Positions 1 through 9,226 are shown, counted from the first letter of the stretch. The stretch: DNA of 64,000 nucleotides from Distichodus sexfasciatus (GCA_032718565.1 JAVGVS010000449.1:1-64000); one strand, 5' to 3'. Numbers and translations: made by a program. The notes: generated by a model from the sequence alone, not told the origin.

Positions 1-22
1 AATAATAATAATAATAATAAAG
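1..22. repeat. (AAT)n microsatellite, cut by window edge
   Basis: Seven AAT units open the window; the true start lies upstream. Confidence 0.95.
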
Positions 23-376
23 CAAATAGCGGGGTCCAAGCAAAAGTCGTAAAAAGCAGCACAAAAGCAGCTAATGCAGTAAGCATCAAAGAAAGGACTC
101 ACCATGAGACAGGAGTCAAAATTAGTAAAAAATGAATTTTATAGACTTATTAGAGTATATTTATAGTTACACACCTTGACAAATGTGCAAGAATACTGGC
201 ACAGAAAACTTTAAATTTTCACTATAATTGAATAATTGTGTTTGGTGCAAATAAAGAATCTAGAGTTTGTCCTCTGGCCCTGCTGTGTGTAGTTATGATC
301 GACAACATCACCGGAATATTCCTTCCTGTCACTACTGGCAACGTGTTACGCGTTCCAACGCGCTCATCCTGAGTGC
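23..376. other. Unique AT-rich intergenic DNA
   Basis: No gene, SINE or tandem repeat recognised. A stretch near 245-275 (GCAAATAAAGAATCTAGAG) resembles the AATAAAGAATCT tail of some fish retroposons, but it is too short to assign. Confidence 0.5.
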
Positions 377-378
377 TC

Positions 379-398
379 ACACACACACACACACACAC
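379..398. repeat. (CA)n microsatellite
   Basis: About ten CA units, followed at 427-460 by a short GA-rich purine tract. Confidence 0.95.
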
Positions 399-499
399 CT
401 AAACAAATGTAATATCCTGCAGTTGTAGAGAGAGAGTGAGGGAAAGAGAGAGAGGGAGGAGTGAATAAACACTGGCTGATATAGGGGAGGATATATGAG

Positions 500-780
500 A
501 TTTGTGACAGGAATATTATTGGCGGAGTCGACTCCCCGACACGCCGGCCGTAATTTGTGTCAATCAAATTACATTTACCGTCGCTCCTCCACCGCCGCCA
601 CCCCCGCCGAAGCCGCCGTAATTTCTCATATTGTCTTATTCTTTTCTCTTCTGATGTGGCAAATCCATCATGTGTTGGGGGTGAAAATGGATAAGTGCTG
701 GGGAAGCGCTCTGCATTACGGCCGCCTCAGTGTCTGATCTGCGGCTGAGAAAGTTCGAGTCGTAGTGCCGGCGGGGCCGA
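500..780. other. GC-rich unique block, candidate conserved non-coding element
   Basis: Contains CCGCCACCGCCGCC-type sequence around 575-620, next to AT-rich sequence with TAATTT-type cores. No splice-bounded reading frame was found. Short open frames on both strands have no recognisable protein content. Candidate regulatory DNA only; conservation was not tested. Confidence 0.3.
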
Positions 781-842
781 GCCGAGACGAGATGAGACGA
801 GTCAAGTCAAGTCGAGTCGAGTCGAGTCGAGTCAAGTCGAGC
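781..842. repeat. (GTCGA/GTCAA)n pentanucleotide repeat
   Basis: About a dozen 5-bp units of GAGTC/AAGTC type, degenerate at the 5' end (GAGACGAGATGAG). The minus-strand frame across it (LTRLDSTRLDLTR) is a by-product of the repeat and not a gene. Confidence 0.95.
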
Positions 843-915
843 CACTTCTCTCTCCGCGGAGGACGCACATCAACAGGCGGGTCAATAGGTTTGACATTTA
901 ACATTTTCCGAAGCA

Positions 916-1440
916 GTGCAGCCTGGTCTTTCTCTCCATCCTAATAATATTACCCTTTTTCTCGTCCGAAATGACAGCAGTCGGTTGGCTTAAAAGTTGT
1001 GTACAAACTGAGGGCCTGTTTACATGTATGCAGATATTTTCATAAACGCAAATAGTGTATACATTTGGGTCATTCATTTACATGTAAAATACATTAAATA
1101 CCTTTAATTCATTAAATACAATTGAGCATGAAGAAGGCTACTGTATCATGATCCACTCTAGCCATGTCGCCTGCTATTCACTGACGGAAAAAAAAACATG
1201 ATGCAGAAAAGTGGTAAACATTTTGGAATCATTTTGTTGTAGTGTGTACAGAGAATTTTTTTTAACCAAATGTTGTGTAAATGCAATTAAAAATATAAAC
1301 TTAAAAAAAAACGTGTTTATAAAAATATCTGCATAATGCTAGCATGCAATTCTTATAAATATCAAATGCAATGGAGGTAACATTGTTTCAAAATGAGAAT
1401 TTAATTCTTTCTCTCCATTTTTTGACTCTGTGTTCTCTTC
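916..1440. other. Unique AT-rich intergenic DNA
   Basis: AT-rich, with short A runs near 1190 and 1305 and a T run near 1257. No gene, SINE or clear transposon end recognised. Confidence 0.5.
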
Positions 1441-2420
1441 ACTGACATCCCCAGATTCAACACAACCTCCTCACCACTAGGGGCTCTGTGACAAAAGTTT
1501 CTAGAAATGTAACGTCCCGTTTTGTGGATTTTTCATGGGAACTTGCCTTGACTTGCTGAGTTACTGAGTTTCTTTGCAGCTTTTCATTTGCAGTTTTTGG
1601 TTTGAGGTTTAACCTTTTGGGTGACTACGATTTCTCACCCAATCCAAACTGTCGTCATGCCACCCACTGGTCACACCCCCATATCGACTTCTGATTGGTT
1701 AGTTAGAAGATCCGCTAGGGGCTCTGTAGAGTTCAGCCTTCTTACTGAACTTTGTGAAGTCGCTCCAGATGCAACTGAGTTTTTCTTTTTTTTCATTTGT
1801 AGTTTTGGTTTCTAATAGTTAATTAGACGTCGAGAAAGCGGTGTGGCCAGTGGGAGAGACAGGCTTGACACTTTCATCTTCATTTTACCACCTATTTTCC
1901 CCTTCTTCTTCTCACACTAAACTCATTGTCTCTTGTCTATTATACGTTGAAGGAGGGGCGTGGCTAGTGAGAGAGACATGTGAAGTTCAATGTAAAAAAC
2001 AAATTAATTATATTTGAAATCAATATTAAATTTTGACATCTGGAGTGTTGGTGGCCTAGTGGTAGAACACTCGCCTTTGGACCAAGAGGTTGTGGGTTCG
2101 AATGTGACCTCCGGCGTAACCAACATTGGGTTCCTGAACAAGACCCTTAACCCTAAGTTGCTCTCAGGAGAACAGTCCCTGAAATTAGGAAATGTAAGTC
2201 GCTCTGGATAAGAGTGTCCGCTAAATGTAAAAATGTCAATCTACCTTCTCTTAAGAAGAGTGGTGTGTATTTCTCCTCATTTCACTCCTTCTTTTACCCT
2301 TCATTATATCTCAAACTTCTCATCTCCTTCACTGGCCACACCCTTCTCTCAAAGTGGAATTAGTTAATTATATATTAACAGAGGGGTGTGGCTTAATGGT
2401 AGAGACAGCAGGTGTTAACA
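1441..2420. repeat. Degenerate local repeat region with recurring GTGGC motif
   Basis: A motif of the form GG(C/T)GTGGC(C/T)A(G/A)TG(G/A)GAGAGAC recurs at 1841-1860, 1955-1977 and 2383-2406. Reverse-complement-like GTCACACCCC (about 1671) and GGCCACACCC (about 2334) occur beside it. TTAGTTAATTA-type sequence lies before the first and third copies. A SINE at 2045-2235 sits inside. No gene recognised. Confidence 0.5.
2045..2235 (+). mobile_element. tRNA-derived SINE (family A, GGATAAGAGTGTCCGCTAAATG tail type)
   Basis: The tRNA-like head has an A-box-like GTGGCCTAGTGGTAGAACAC and the B-box GGTTCGAATGTGACC. The body reads GACCCTTAACCCTAAGTTGCT, and the 3' end is the well-known teleost tail TCGCTCTGGATAAGAG followed by CTAAATG. 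It is full length or nearly so. This is the best-preserved family A copy in the window and serves as the reference for the others. Confidence 0.9.
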
Positions 2421-2429
2421 GGTGAGGTA

Positions 2430-2860
2430 ACAGGGTAAAAAGGTCAATTTTAAATTTTAATTTAAAATCAAAATTTAAAAGTTGAAAATCTTTTTTTAGG
2501 ATGGATAGCGGTCTGTTTTTCTCCCCACACTCCCCCCCCCCCCTAATTGGACAGCAGGTATCAAGCAGGTGGATAAGGAACATTTTCTGAAATAGAGTGG
2601 TCTATTTTTTCTCTGTTCTTTTCAATTCATCCTTCTTTTCCCCCTTCTTCCCTGTTGTTTCCCTCTCTACTTCTAATTGGTTTGATTTTTTGAATATTTC
2701 CATCCCGTTATAAAGCATCAGTTCCCCTTCTAAAAAAAACAAAACAAAAAAAAAATTGCCCTCCCTCCTCCTGCTCATCCTTGCTGTCTTCCTTTCACAC
2801 GCTTCTCTTTTTTCCCCTTTTCTCTCCTCCCTCCCCCTTTCCATGGCCATGGCAGAGAGC
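2430..2860. other. AT-rich palindromic patch and pyrimidine-rich tract
   Basis: 2449-2490 is an A/T inverted repeat (TTTAAATTTTAATTTAAAA with its complement). 2530-2541 is a C run. 2600-2850 is mostly C/T. Frames on both strands are compositional. Confidence 0.6.
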
Positions 2861-2865
2861 GAGCA

Positions 2866-3085
2866 AATTAAGAGGCGTGAACTCTGACAGCCTCCGCCAC
2901 CGGCCGTGTCCACGCATGTCGCGCCGCATAACGATTACATTACAATCCTGTGATATTATTCAAAATGACTGGGGATAAATGAATGATAAAGCGGGGGGTT
3001 ATGCCTCCTTTATTAGCGAGGTTGATAAGGTAGCTAATCAGTGGCCAAGCAAATGTCATTACATAAATAATGAGAGTGACTTTGA
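2866..3085. other. Candidate conserved non-coding element
   Basis: Repeat-free 220 bp with mixed GC and many homeodomain-type ATTA cores (CGATTACATTACAATC, TTATTAGCGAGG, GCTAATCAGTGG, CATTACATAAATAATG). This texture is typical of vertebrate developmental enhancers. A 141-codon frame starts at 2979 but has no recognisable domain and runs into ordinary intergenic DNA. Conservation is inferred, not measured. Confidence 0.35.
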
Positions 3086-3090
3086 TGTAT

Positions 3091-3410
3091 ATTCCCCCGG
3101 AGTTGGGGCGGAGGAGCGCAGCTTCTGTCGGTCGGCTCTTCGACGACGCTTACATGGGTGGCAGGAGAAGAAAGAGAAAATATTTATTCTGTCTCATTAC
3201 TCGCCCACTGCTGCCTCCAAGTGTAATTGCTCTTGTGGATTCAAAGGCCATGTGACAGTCCAGTATACTAATGTCTTGCTCAGATTGCTGCAGATTTTTT
3301 ACACATATTTTCCGACAGTTGTTGGTGGATCGTGTCTGAAATTCTCTGACAGCAGGTTTTGGGTTTTAATGACTGCAGGTAAGCAGCTCTGCAGAATTGA
3401 TTGAAACGAT
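3091..3410. other. Unique intergenic DNA
   Basis: No repeat family or gene recognised. Frames of 61 and 141 codons overlap here without recognisable content. Confidence 0.4.
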
Positions 3411-3587
3411 GATGTGACCTCTGCATTTGACCCATCTGTGAAGGGTCTTTTTGGGCAGTGTCCGTGGAGCAGTGGTTGGGGATGGTCCCTTGCTCATGAG
3501 TATCTCAGTGGTACCTTTATCAGTTCGAGATTTGAATCGGCAACCTTCCGATCACGGGCCCAACTCCGTAACTGTTCCACTCCTATA
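3411..3587 (-). mobile_element. tRNA-derived SINE (family B), minus strand, tail-truncated
   Basis: Reverse complement of the family B consensus: GACCTCTGCATTTGACCCAT, then CTTGCTCATGAGTATCTCAG, then the tRNA-like head. The CACTCACT tail is missing. Family B ends in CAATGACAAATAATCACTC and is the most abundant SINE in this window. Confidence 0.9.
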
Positions 3588-3911
3588 GCTCTGTAGAACC
3601 TGTAGAACTGTGTTACTAACTGTTCCGTTCATTATTTATGGAATGTCCATACTAACTATGAGGTTGCTTGAGTTCTCACGCCCCGAATCCATTCTCCGGT
3701 TCCCCATCCCATCTCCCAGCTAGCTGAACCCTCGTCTGCCCCTCTCCACTATTCCACATTTCTTTTCATTTTTTTTATCTTGTCAATTTTGTCGCATACT
3801 GATGACATCACTCATCACCAGTTCTCCCTCTCTGCCAACATGATATCACTCCACGGCTGAGTAGCAGCAGGCAGCGTCAGTGCAGGCTTTGTGGTAAGAT
3901 CTCTCCAAGGC
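3588..3911. other. Unique intergenic DNA
   Basis: Pyrimidine-biased and unique. No gene or repeat recognised. Confidence 0.4.
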
Positions 3912-3933
3912 CTGTGTGTGTGTGTGTGTGTGT
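3912..3933. repeat. (TG)n microsatellite
   Basis: Eleven TG units. Confidence 0.95.
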
Positions 3934-4195
3934 TTCCTCATGTTCGCGGTGTATTGTTTTGGCCCCAGGCGAGGCTGAAGGCTGTGGGGACGAGTCCCAG
4001 GTGCTGTGAGAGTGTCTGGTTTTGATGCCGTTACAGCGTGACGTGGCTACATACCAACCACGGGATGCTTTAAGCACAAGCGGATGTTAAAATAAATATT
4101 CATTTTCCTAAACTGTTCTCTAACTGCACCTGAGGGATGTGTTTGGGTCTGTGTGTCAGTGTGGTATTACTTTAGGATGTCCAAACATTTGCATA

Positions 4196-4498
4196 GAGGA
4201 GGTTGGAGAAAGGGAGAAGAGGTAGGGGTGAGAGGTGAGGGATAAAAGCAGGAAGTAGGGACAGGAGACAGGAGCAGGGAGTAGGATCAGGAGGTCAGAG
4301 GTAAGGGTAGAAGGAGGGGAAGGATGTTGGAGCTAAGGGCAAGAGGTATGAGGTAGGAGAAAGAGTTGGTTGGTTAGGAGATAGAGGCATGAGGTAGAAG
4401 GAGGGGTAGGACTTAGGGGCAGATGGTAAGAGGAAAGGGGCAAGATGTAGGAGGAAGAGGCAGGATGTGGGAGGAAGGTTATGAGGTAGGGGCAGCTT
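4196..4498. repeat. Purine-rich degenerate minisatellite (GAGGTAGGGGCAG-like)
   Basis: About 300 bp almost free of C on the plus strand, built from variable GAGGTAGGAG / GGGGCAAGA / AGGAAGAGG modules of roughly 10-17 bp. Minus-strand frames rich in Leu/Pro/Ser are artefacts of it. Confidence 0.8.
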
Positions 4499-4564
4499 GA
4501 CTTGTGCCACAACAATCAACCAAAACACTCAGGGGCCTGAACAGAAGAGACTGAGTAAGTCGAT

Positions 4565-4800
4565 CTCTACCTTCTCTTCTTCTTCTTCTTCTTCTTCTTC
4601 TTCTTCTCTCTCTTATCTATCATTCTCTTTTTTTTCTACCTTCTCTTTCTACCTCTCTTTTCTCTCTCTCTCATCTGTCTCTATATTCTATCTCTCACTC
4701 TCTATTTATCCCAAACATCCTTTTATTTTCTCTATCTATCTGTGCTCTCCTTCTCTCTATATATCCTCCATCTTTCTCTCCACATCACTATCTTCCTCTT
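4565..4800. repeat. Pyrimidine tract with (CTT)n core
   Basis: About ten CTT units at 4577-4606, then TCTCTATC-type sequence. It faces the purine tract 70 bp upstream. The serine-rich 102-codon frame here is compositional. Confidence 0.9.
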
Positions 4801-4959
4801 TGTAAGTGGACAGTAGGTGAAATGCTGTTGGTGTAATTTTGCACATTTGTTATTATGAATAAATAACATGCAATATTATACTAGTTATAGTTCATTAGAG
4901 AGCTGTGTGATTGGCTAAGAATAGAGAGCACTACAATGACTTTTTAATTAGACAATAGA

Positions 4960-5111
4960 CCCACATTAACATAAGACAAGAGACAGAGCGAGAGACAGAC
5001 GGCGCTAGTGTAAAATAGCACAAGAGCGTTATACAGAGAAATAGACACAGAGACATAAAGCGAGAGAGAGACAGAGAGTGATAGAGAGAGAAAGAAAGAG
5101 AGAGAGACTTG
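4960..5111. repeat. GA-rich purine tract
   Basis: GAGACAGAGAGAG-type sequence. The minus-strand SLSLSFSLYHSLSLS frame is a by-product. Confidence 0.8.
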
Positions 5112-5520
5112 TTTCCTTTCAGTTTCTCGGCGCTCATCAAGCCGCGGGTCGATAGCGGTGAGTTTTGGGCCGGCTTTCCACAGGGAAAAGTTTTGTCAGT
5201 CAGAGGTTTAGTGCGATTCAAGTTTGCCTGAGAGAAACACAATCGATTCACCTGAAAAGCTGCTCAGGGAATTTCAGTCAATACCAGCTTGCGTGTGTTT
5301 TTACTAACCAACGTTTAATAACATGCTGAAATGCAGGGGATTAGGGCAATTAGAGCGGCTGACCGTCCAGAAATACACTAATGATTATTACGCTTTGTAA
5401 AGCAGTCAGTCTCGAGGAATCGAGGATTATTTCCGGTTTTGAATAAGCAGTTGGGGTAATATGCTCTGTGTGTTTGCATGTGTGTGTGTTTCTGACCACA
5501 ACTTATTTTGGGAAAAATAA
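5112..5520. other. Candidate conserved non-coding element
   Basis: Repeat-poor, with GGGGATTAGGGCAATTAGAG and CACTAATGATTATTACGC near 5336-5395. Homeodomain-type cores are dense; no gene seen. Confidence 0.3.
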
Positions 5521-5690
5521 GTTTCAGTCTCAACAATTTTTTTCTTTATTTTCCATAATTTTCTGTAGATTTGTGACAGAGATGTGACAGAGAACGTTCC
5601 CAAAGCAGTTCGAAATACAAAACGTTTTCATCAAAATGACAAAACATGCAAGACATATAAACACACTACAAATACACAGCACTGAAAAAA

Positions 5691-6362
5691 GCTTTGACTC
5701 AACACAACGTAAGTGTGACTCAACACAACGCAAGTGTGACTCAACACAACGCAAATGTGACTCAACACAACACAAGTGTGACTCGACAAAAGACAGGTGT
5801 GACTCAACACAGCGCAAATGTGACTCAACACAACACAGGTTTGACTCAACACAACACAAATTTGACTCAACACAACGCAAGTGTGACTCAACACAACACA
5901 AGTGTGACTCAACACAACACAGGTGTGACTCAGCACAACACAGGTGTGACTCAACACAACGTAAGTGTGACTCAACACAACGCAAGTGTGACTCAACACA
6001 ACACAGGTGTGACTCAACACAACGTAAGTGTGACTCAACACAACGCAAATGTGACTCAACACAACGTAAGTCTGACTCAACACAATGCAAGTGTGACTCA
6101 ACACAACGCAAATGTGACAACACAACGCAAGTGTGATTCAACACAACGCAAATGTGACTCAACACAACGCAAGTGTGCCTCAACACAACACAAATGTGAC
6201 TCAACACAATGCAAGTGTGACTCAACACAACGCAAGTGTGACGCAACACAAGTGTGACTCAACACAACTGACTCATCACACAATAATGTCTCAATACAAC
6301 ACAAATGTGACTCAAAATAAGTGTGACTCAACACAACACAAATATGACACAATACAATGCAA
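5691..6362. repeat. 21-bp minisatellite, about 30 copies, AP-1 site in most units
   Basis: The unit is GACTCAACACAACGCAAGTG plus T, with variants at a few positions (GTAAG, GCAAA, ACAGG). The period is a multiple of three and the unit has no stop in most frames, so long false frames open on both strands (CDSTQRK repeats on plus, CVVLSHT repeats on minus). I counted about 26 perfect TGACTCA heptamers, the consensus AP-1/TRE site. Units decay toward 6240-6362. No spacers separate the units, so it is not CRISPR-like. Confidence 0.97.
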
Positions 6363-6420
6363 ATGAGATGTGATGAGATAGAGGGAGGATGTAGTGGAGA
6401 AGGAGAAGAAAGGAGAAAGA

Positions 6421-6443
6421 CCCCCCCACACACACACACACAC
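6421..6443. repeat. C-run plus (CA)n microsatellite
   Basis: Seven C followed by about nine CA units. Confidence 0.95.
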
Positions 6444-6544
6444 AATCTAACCCACTCTCACACTAATCAAACATGCAGCAGAGCAGAAGTCATGTGAGCA
6501 GCATGTAACAGTGTGTTGTGCTGTGTGTAACTTGTCGTTCTCTC

Positions 6545-6857
6545 TCCTCCTCTTCTTCCTCTCTTCAGGACGACGGCAGCAGCGTTCGTGAGACATGCGT
6601 CGCCACTTTGATGCCTGCTAGGTGTGCGGTGTGCGCGGTTCTGCATCAAGGCCTCGCTCGTGCGTTCTCGCCTGCGCTGTTTCCCACTTTCATCCACCGC
6701 GTCACGGCCCGAATCAAACGTGTGTCGCTCGGGCGGAGGAGGGGGTAACCGCGGCGACGATGACTCCCACGATTCCGTCTACAACCAGCGGGATTCGTCT
6801 CTCATGTGCCATCTGGATAGATGTGGTGCAGTCAAGAGGCTGCAGAAGCACAAAGAC
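6545..6857 (+). other. GC/CpG-rich segment with an acceptor-like start; doubtful exon
   Basis: A pyrimidine tract ending in CTCTTCAG (about 6561-6568) precedes 290 bp of CpG-rich sequence that stays open in one frame and contains the residues GNRGDDDSHDSVYNQRDSS before running into a GT microsatellite. The composition and acceptor would fit an exon or lncRNA exon. No protein family is recognisable, competing frames are also open, and no donor could be chosen. It may equally be a decayed CpG-rich regulatory block. Confidence 0.15.
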
Positions 6858-6963
6858 AGTGTGTGTGTGTGTGTGTGTTTGTGTACACGTATGTGTGTGT
6901 ATACATATGTGGATGTGTGTTTATGTGAGTATGTATGAGCGTGTGTGTGTGTGTGTGTGTGTA
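6858..6963. repeat. Interrupted (GT)n microsatellite
   Basis: GT runs at 6858-6878 and 6940-6962 joined by GTATGTATGAG-type variants. Confidence 0.95.
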
Positions 6964-7072
6964 GCTGCTGTCACATCACATTGAGAGTAAAGTGTGTGAC
7001 TGTTTTGGTTGAAGGGAAAACATGGCAGGAGTGAACAGGTACAGGTCACGGTGATGGCCCCATACTGAGATT

Positions 7073-7096
7073 TACACACACACACACACACACACA
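7073..7096. repeat. (CA)n microsatellite
   Basis: About twelve CA units. Confidence 0.95.
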
Positions 7097-7444
7097 ACCT
7101 CTCTCACTCTAACACATCAGCTTATATGTGGTTTTTACACATTTAAATGCTCTCTCCTTTAGATTGTAAAACACACACTCTGACACAGCATCACACACAG
7201 GGTTTGTAAGTTAGCAGAGTTCAGTTTCTTCTCATTATCTCGATCTCAAACTAGCTGTTTGTAATCTCAACATAAAGTATCTTAAGTAGGAGACTCAAAC
7301 ATATACTATGTATATTTACATAAATATGTACAATTAAACCTTGACAACAATTTATATCTCAAATATCAATTTTTATTGTTTTCCACCACATTAGCACCAT
7401 AATAATCAAAAATATGAGATCCTGGAAAAAAGTCTCCTGGAAAC
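7097..7444. other. Unique AT-rich intergenic DNA
   Basis: No gene or repeat recognised. Confidence 0.4.
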
Positions 7445-7448
7445 ATTT

Positions 7449-7995
7449 GTGACCCTCCACGGCAAAACCAGTCGCTTGTCGCAAATTTTCAAAATTGAGT
7501 TATTATGTTCATTCAAAGGAGTCGGGTTTCTCCTGTCACGCCAAGTGAGAAACGGAGAAATCTGCCTTTGAAGTTGACTATCGCCGTAGCACTCACAGAC
7601 GCTTGGTGCGGCCGCGGCTACGTTTGCATTTACGGTAGCCTACGCTGCATTCACAGCCACACGGATAGCCTACCTGCGTTAGGTTAACTGAACTCGGGAG
7701 ACCAAGATGGATTCCGGAGAAATATCTTCACGCTAGTCAACCAGTGGATTTAGCGTAAATATTGAAGTAGAGCGGTCAAAACACAAACTTTTAACATTCT
7801 GCTGGAATTGAATTCCTCACCTCAAGAAAGTCACGTTTTTAGGATGGAAAAGGTAAGTTTTTCAGCCAAATTTATTCACAACAGCACAGTATAGACCTTC
7901 CACTGTTTCAAAATTTTACCCCACGCAACATAAACGCTCGTTTTTCTCAGAAACCTCCGTTGCGACAAGCGACTGGTTTTGCCGTGGAGGGTCAC
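7449..7995. mobile_element. Non-autonomous DNA transposon (MITE) with perfect 36-bp terminal inverted repeats
   Basis: The left end 7449-7484 begins GTGACCCTCCACGGCAAAAC, and the right end 7960-7995 is its exact reverse complement over all 36 bases. ATTT borders both sides (7445-7448 and 7996-7999), a possible 4-bp target duplication. The 547-bp interior has no transposase. A partial relative lies at 11246-11387. Superfamily not assigned. Confidence 0.9.
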
Positions 7996-8086
7996 ATTTG
8001 TGTTGTGTCACACTTGTGTTGTCAGGTTTGTGTTCTGTTGTGTCATTTGTGTTTTGCTGAGTAATACTTGTGTTGTATTGTCACAC
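7996..8086 (-). repeat. Decayed minisatellite remnant, inverted relative to 5691-6362
   Basis: Reads TTGTGTTGTGTCACACTTGT and similar, which is the reverse complement of the 21-bp unit with decay. The original GTTGAGTC is mostly altered, though GCTGAGTAA persists near 8055. It continues at 8705-8748 across the inserted element. Confidence 0.75.
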
Positions 8087-8704
8087 TGTCACGATGGGAG
8101 TCGACATGACATGAGGCGAGGTCACAGTGCAAGCCATATTTATTGACAGATTTCAAACTTCAACAAAAACCGGCACAAGGGCCACAAACAAAACAAAACT
8201 CTTTGTGAGAATCATATATAAAAAAAACCCCAAAAACCCATAAACAGCACACTGACACAGGGAGGGTAGTGTGAGGGTGGACCGGCAAGAGACACTGGGC
8301 AAGCTAAGCTTAAAAAGGGGAAGGGTAACAACGATCAGGAACATTAAACGAGGGAAAACCAATCAGAAAATAACACAGAAAACAACCAGAATTAAACAAT
8401 GAAGGGAGAACCAATAGAAACAGGGGACTGGACTGAAACAAACAAGACCCAGGTGAGGGGACTAATACACCGTGATCAACCAATCAGACACAAGGGGCTG
8501 GACAGAAACAAAGCAGAACCAGGTGAGGGGACTAATACACCGCGATCAGCCAATCAGACACAATAGGAAGGGGGGGGGAGGACTTTGACAGGGAGCACGG
8601 GACTAAACTCAAAACACCAAACAAGACGAAATGGCAGCATCTGCTGGTCGCATCACCAAAGTCCAGTGGGCTGGCGTGGCCGAAGTCCGGGGGGGGTCAT
8701 GACA
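8087..8704 (-). mobile_element. LTR-like element (solo LTR or TRIM-like) with 5-bp target duplication
   Basis: Begins TGTCACGATGGG and ends GGGTCATGACA, so it has TG...CA ends and an 8-bp imperfect inverted terminus. It is bordered by CACAC at 8082-8086 and 8705-8709. Read on the minus strand it has an LTR layout: four CCAAT boxes (plus-strand positions 8359, 8411, 8480, 8550), two of them in a 70-bp tandem duplication (AGGTGAGGGG at 8451 and 8521), and AATAAA at 8139-8144 near the end. No coding capacity. A DNA transposon with short ends is the alternative; the CA-rich target weakens the duplication slightly. Confidence 0.6.
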
Positions 8705-8748
8705 CACACTTTGCGTTGTGTTATCATATTTGTGCTGAGTCATATTTG
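8705..8748 (-). repeat. Decayed minisatellite remnant, right half
   Basis: CACACTTTGCGTTGTGTTAT and GTGCTGAGTCATATTTG continue the inverted 21-bp unit interrupted at 8086. GCTGAGTCA here keeps the AP-1/Maf core. Confidence 0.75.
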
Positions 8749-9226
8749 TCTCTCTTTCCCCTCACCTCAGTATTTCTTCATCTTTGCGTTTCCTTAAGTC
8801 TCTCTCTCTCACACACTTTCACTCTCCCTCCACATCTTTCTGCATCTTGCCTCTGACTCACTGTTTCCTCGTACTTTCATCCTTTTTCCTGTTTGTGTTG
8901 TTATTTTTAATGATGTAAAAGTAAAAGCATCTGCTGTGAACATGTTCATTTGTAGACTTTTAAACTTGTTTTAGGCTCATATTCGACTCGTCAACAAACC
9001 TGCATCCAGTCAACTAGACGAGAAAAGTGTGAACGAGCTTACCAGCATTTTTTTAGCTGTAGTAGATTGACTCAGACATCATTGTTCTCTCCCTCTCTCT
9101 CTCTTCTCCTCCCTCTCTCTCCCTCCCTTTCTGCCCGCTTGTATTTATGTGCCCTTGCCCTCATGCTATGTGAGGCGTACACACCTTGTGAGTCCAAAAC
9201 ATCAATTCAAAGCAAATAAGTGTATT
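8749..9226. other. Pyrimidine-rich and unique intergenic DNA
   Basis: CT-rich at 8797-8870 and 9085-9130, otherwise unique. No gene. Confidence 0.5.

Noticed and set aside
1470..1492. CTCF site at CCACTAGGGGCTC
   Set aside because: One G short of the core and with a poor 3' half; too weak to list.
4320..4400. let-7-like microRNA (GAGGTAG words)
   Set aside because: GAGGTAG comes from the purine-rich minisatellite and has no hairpin partner.
5530..6257. Long overlapping frames (up to 239 codons) on both strands
   Set aside because: They are translations of the 21-bp minisatellite, open because 21 is a multiple of three and the unit lacks stops; protein repeats such as CDSTQRK are artefacts.
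5691..6362. CRISPR array
   Set aside because: Units are contiguous with no variable spacers, and the context is vertebrate.
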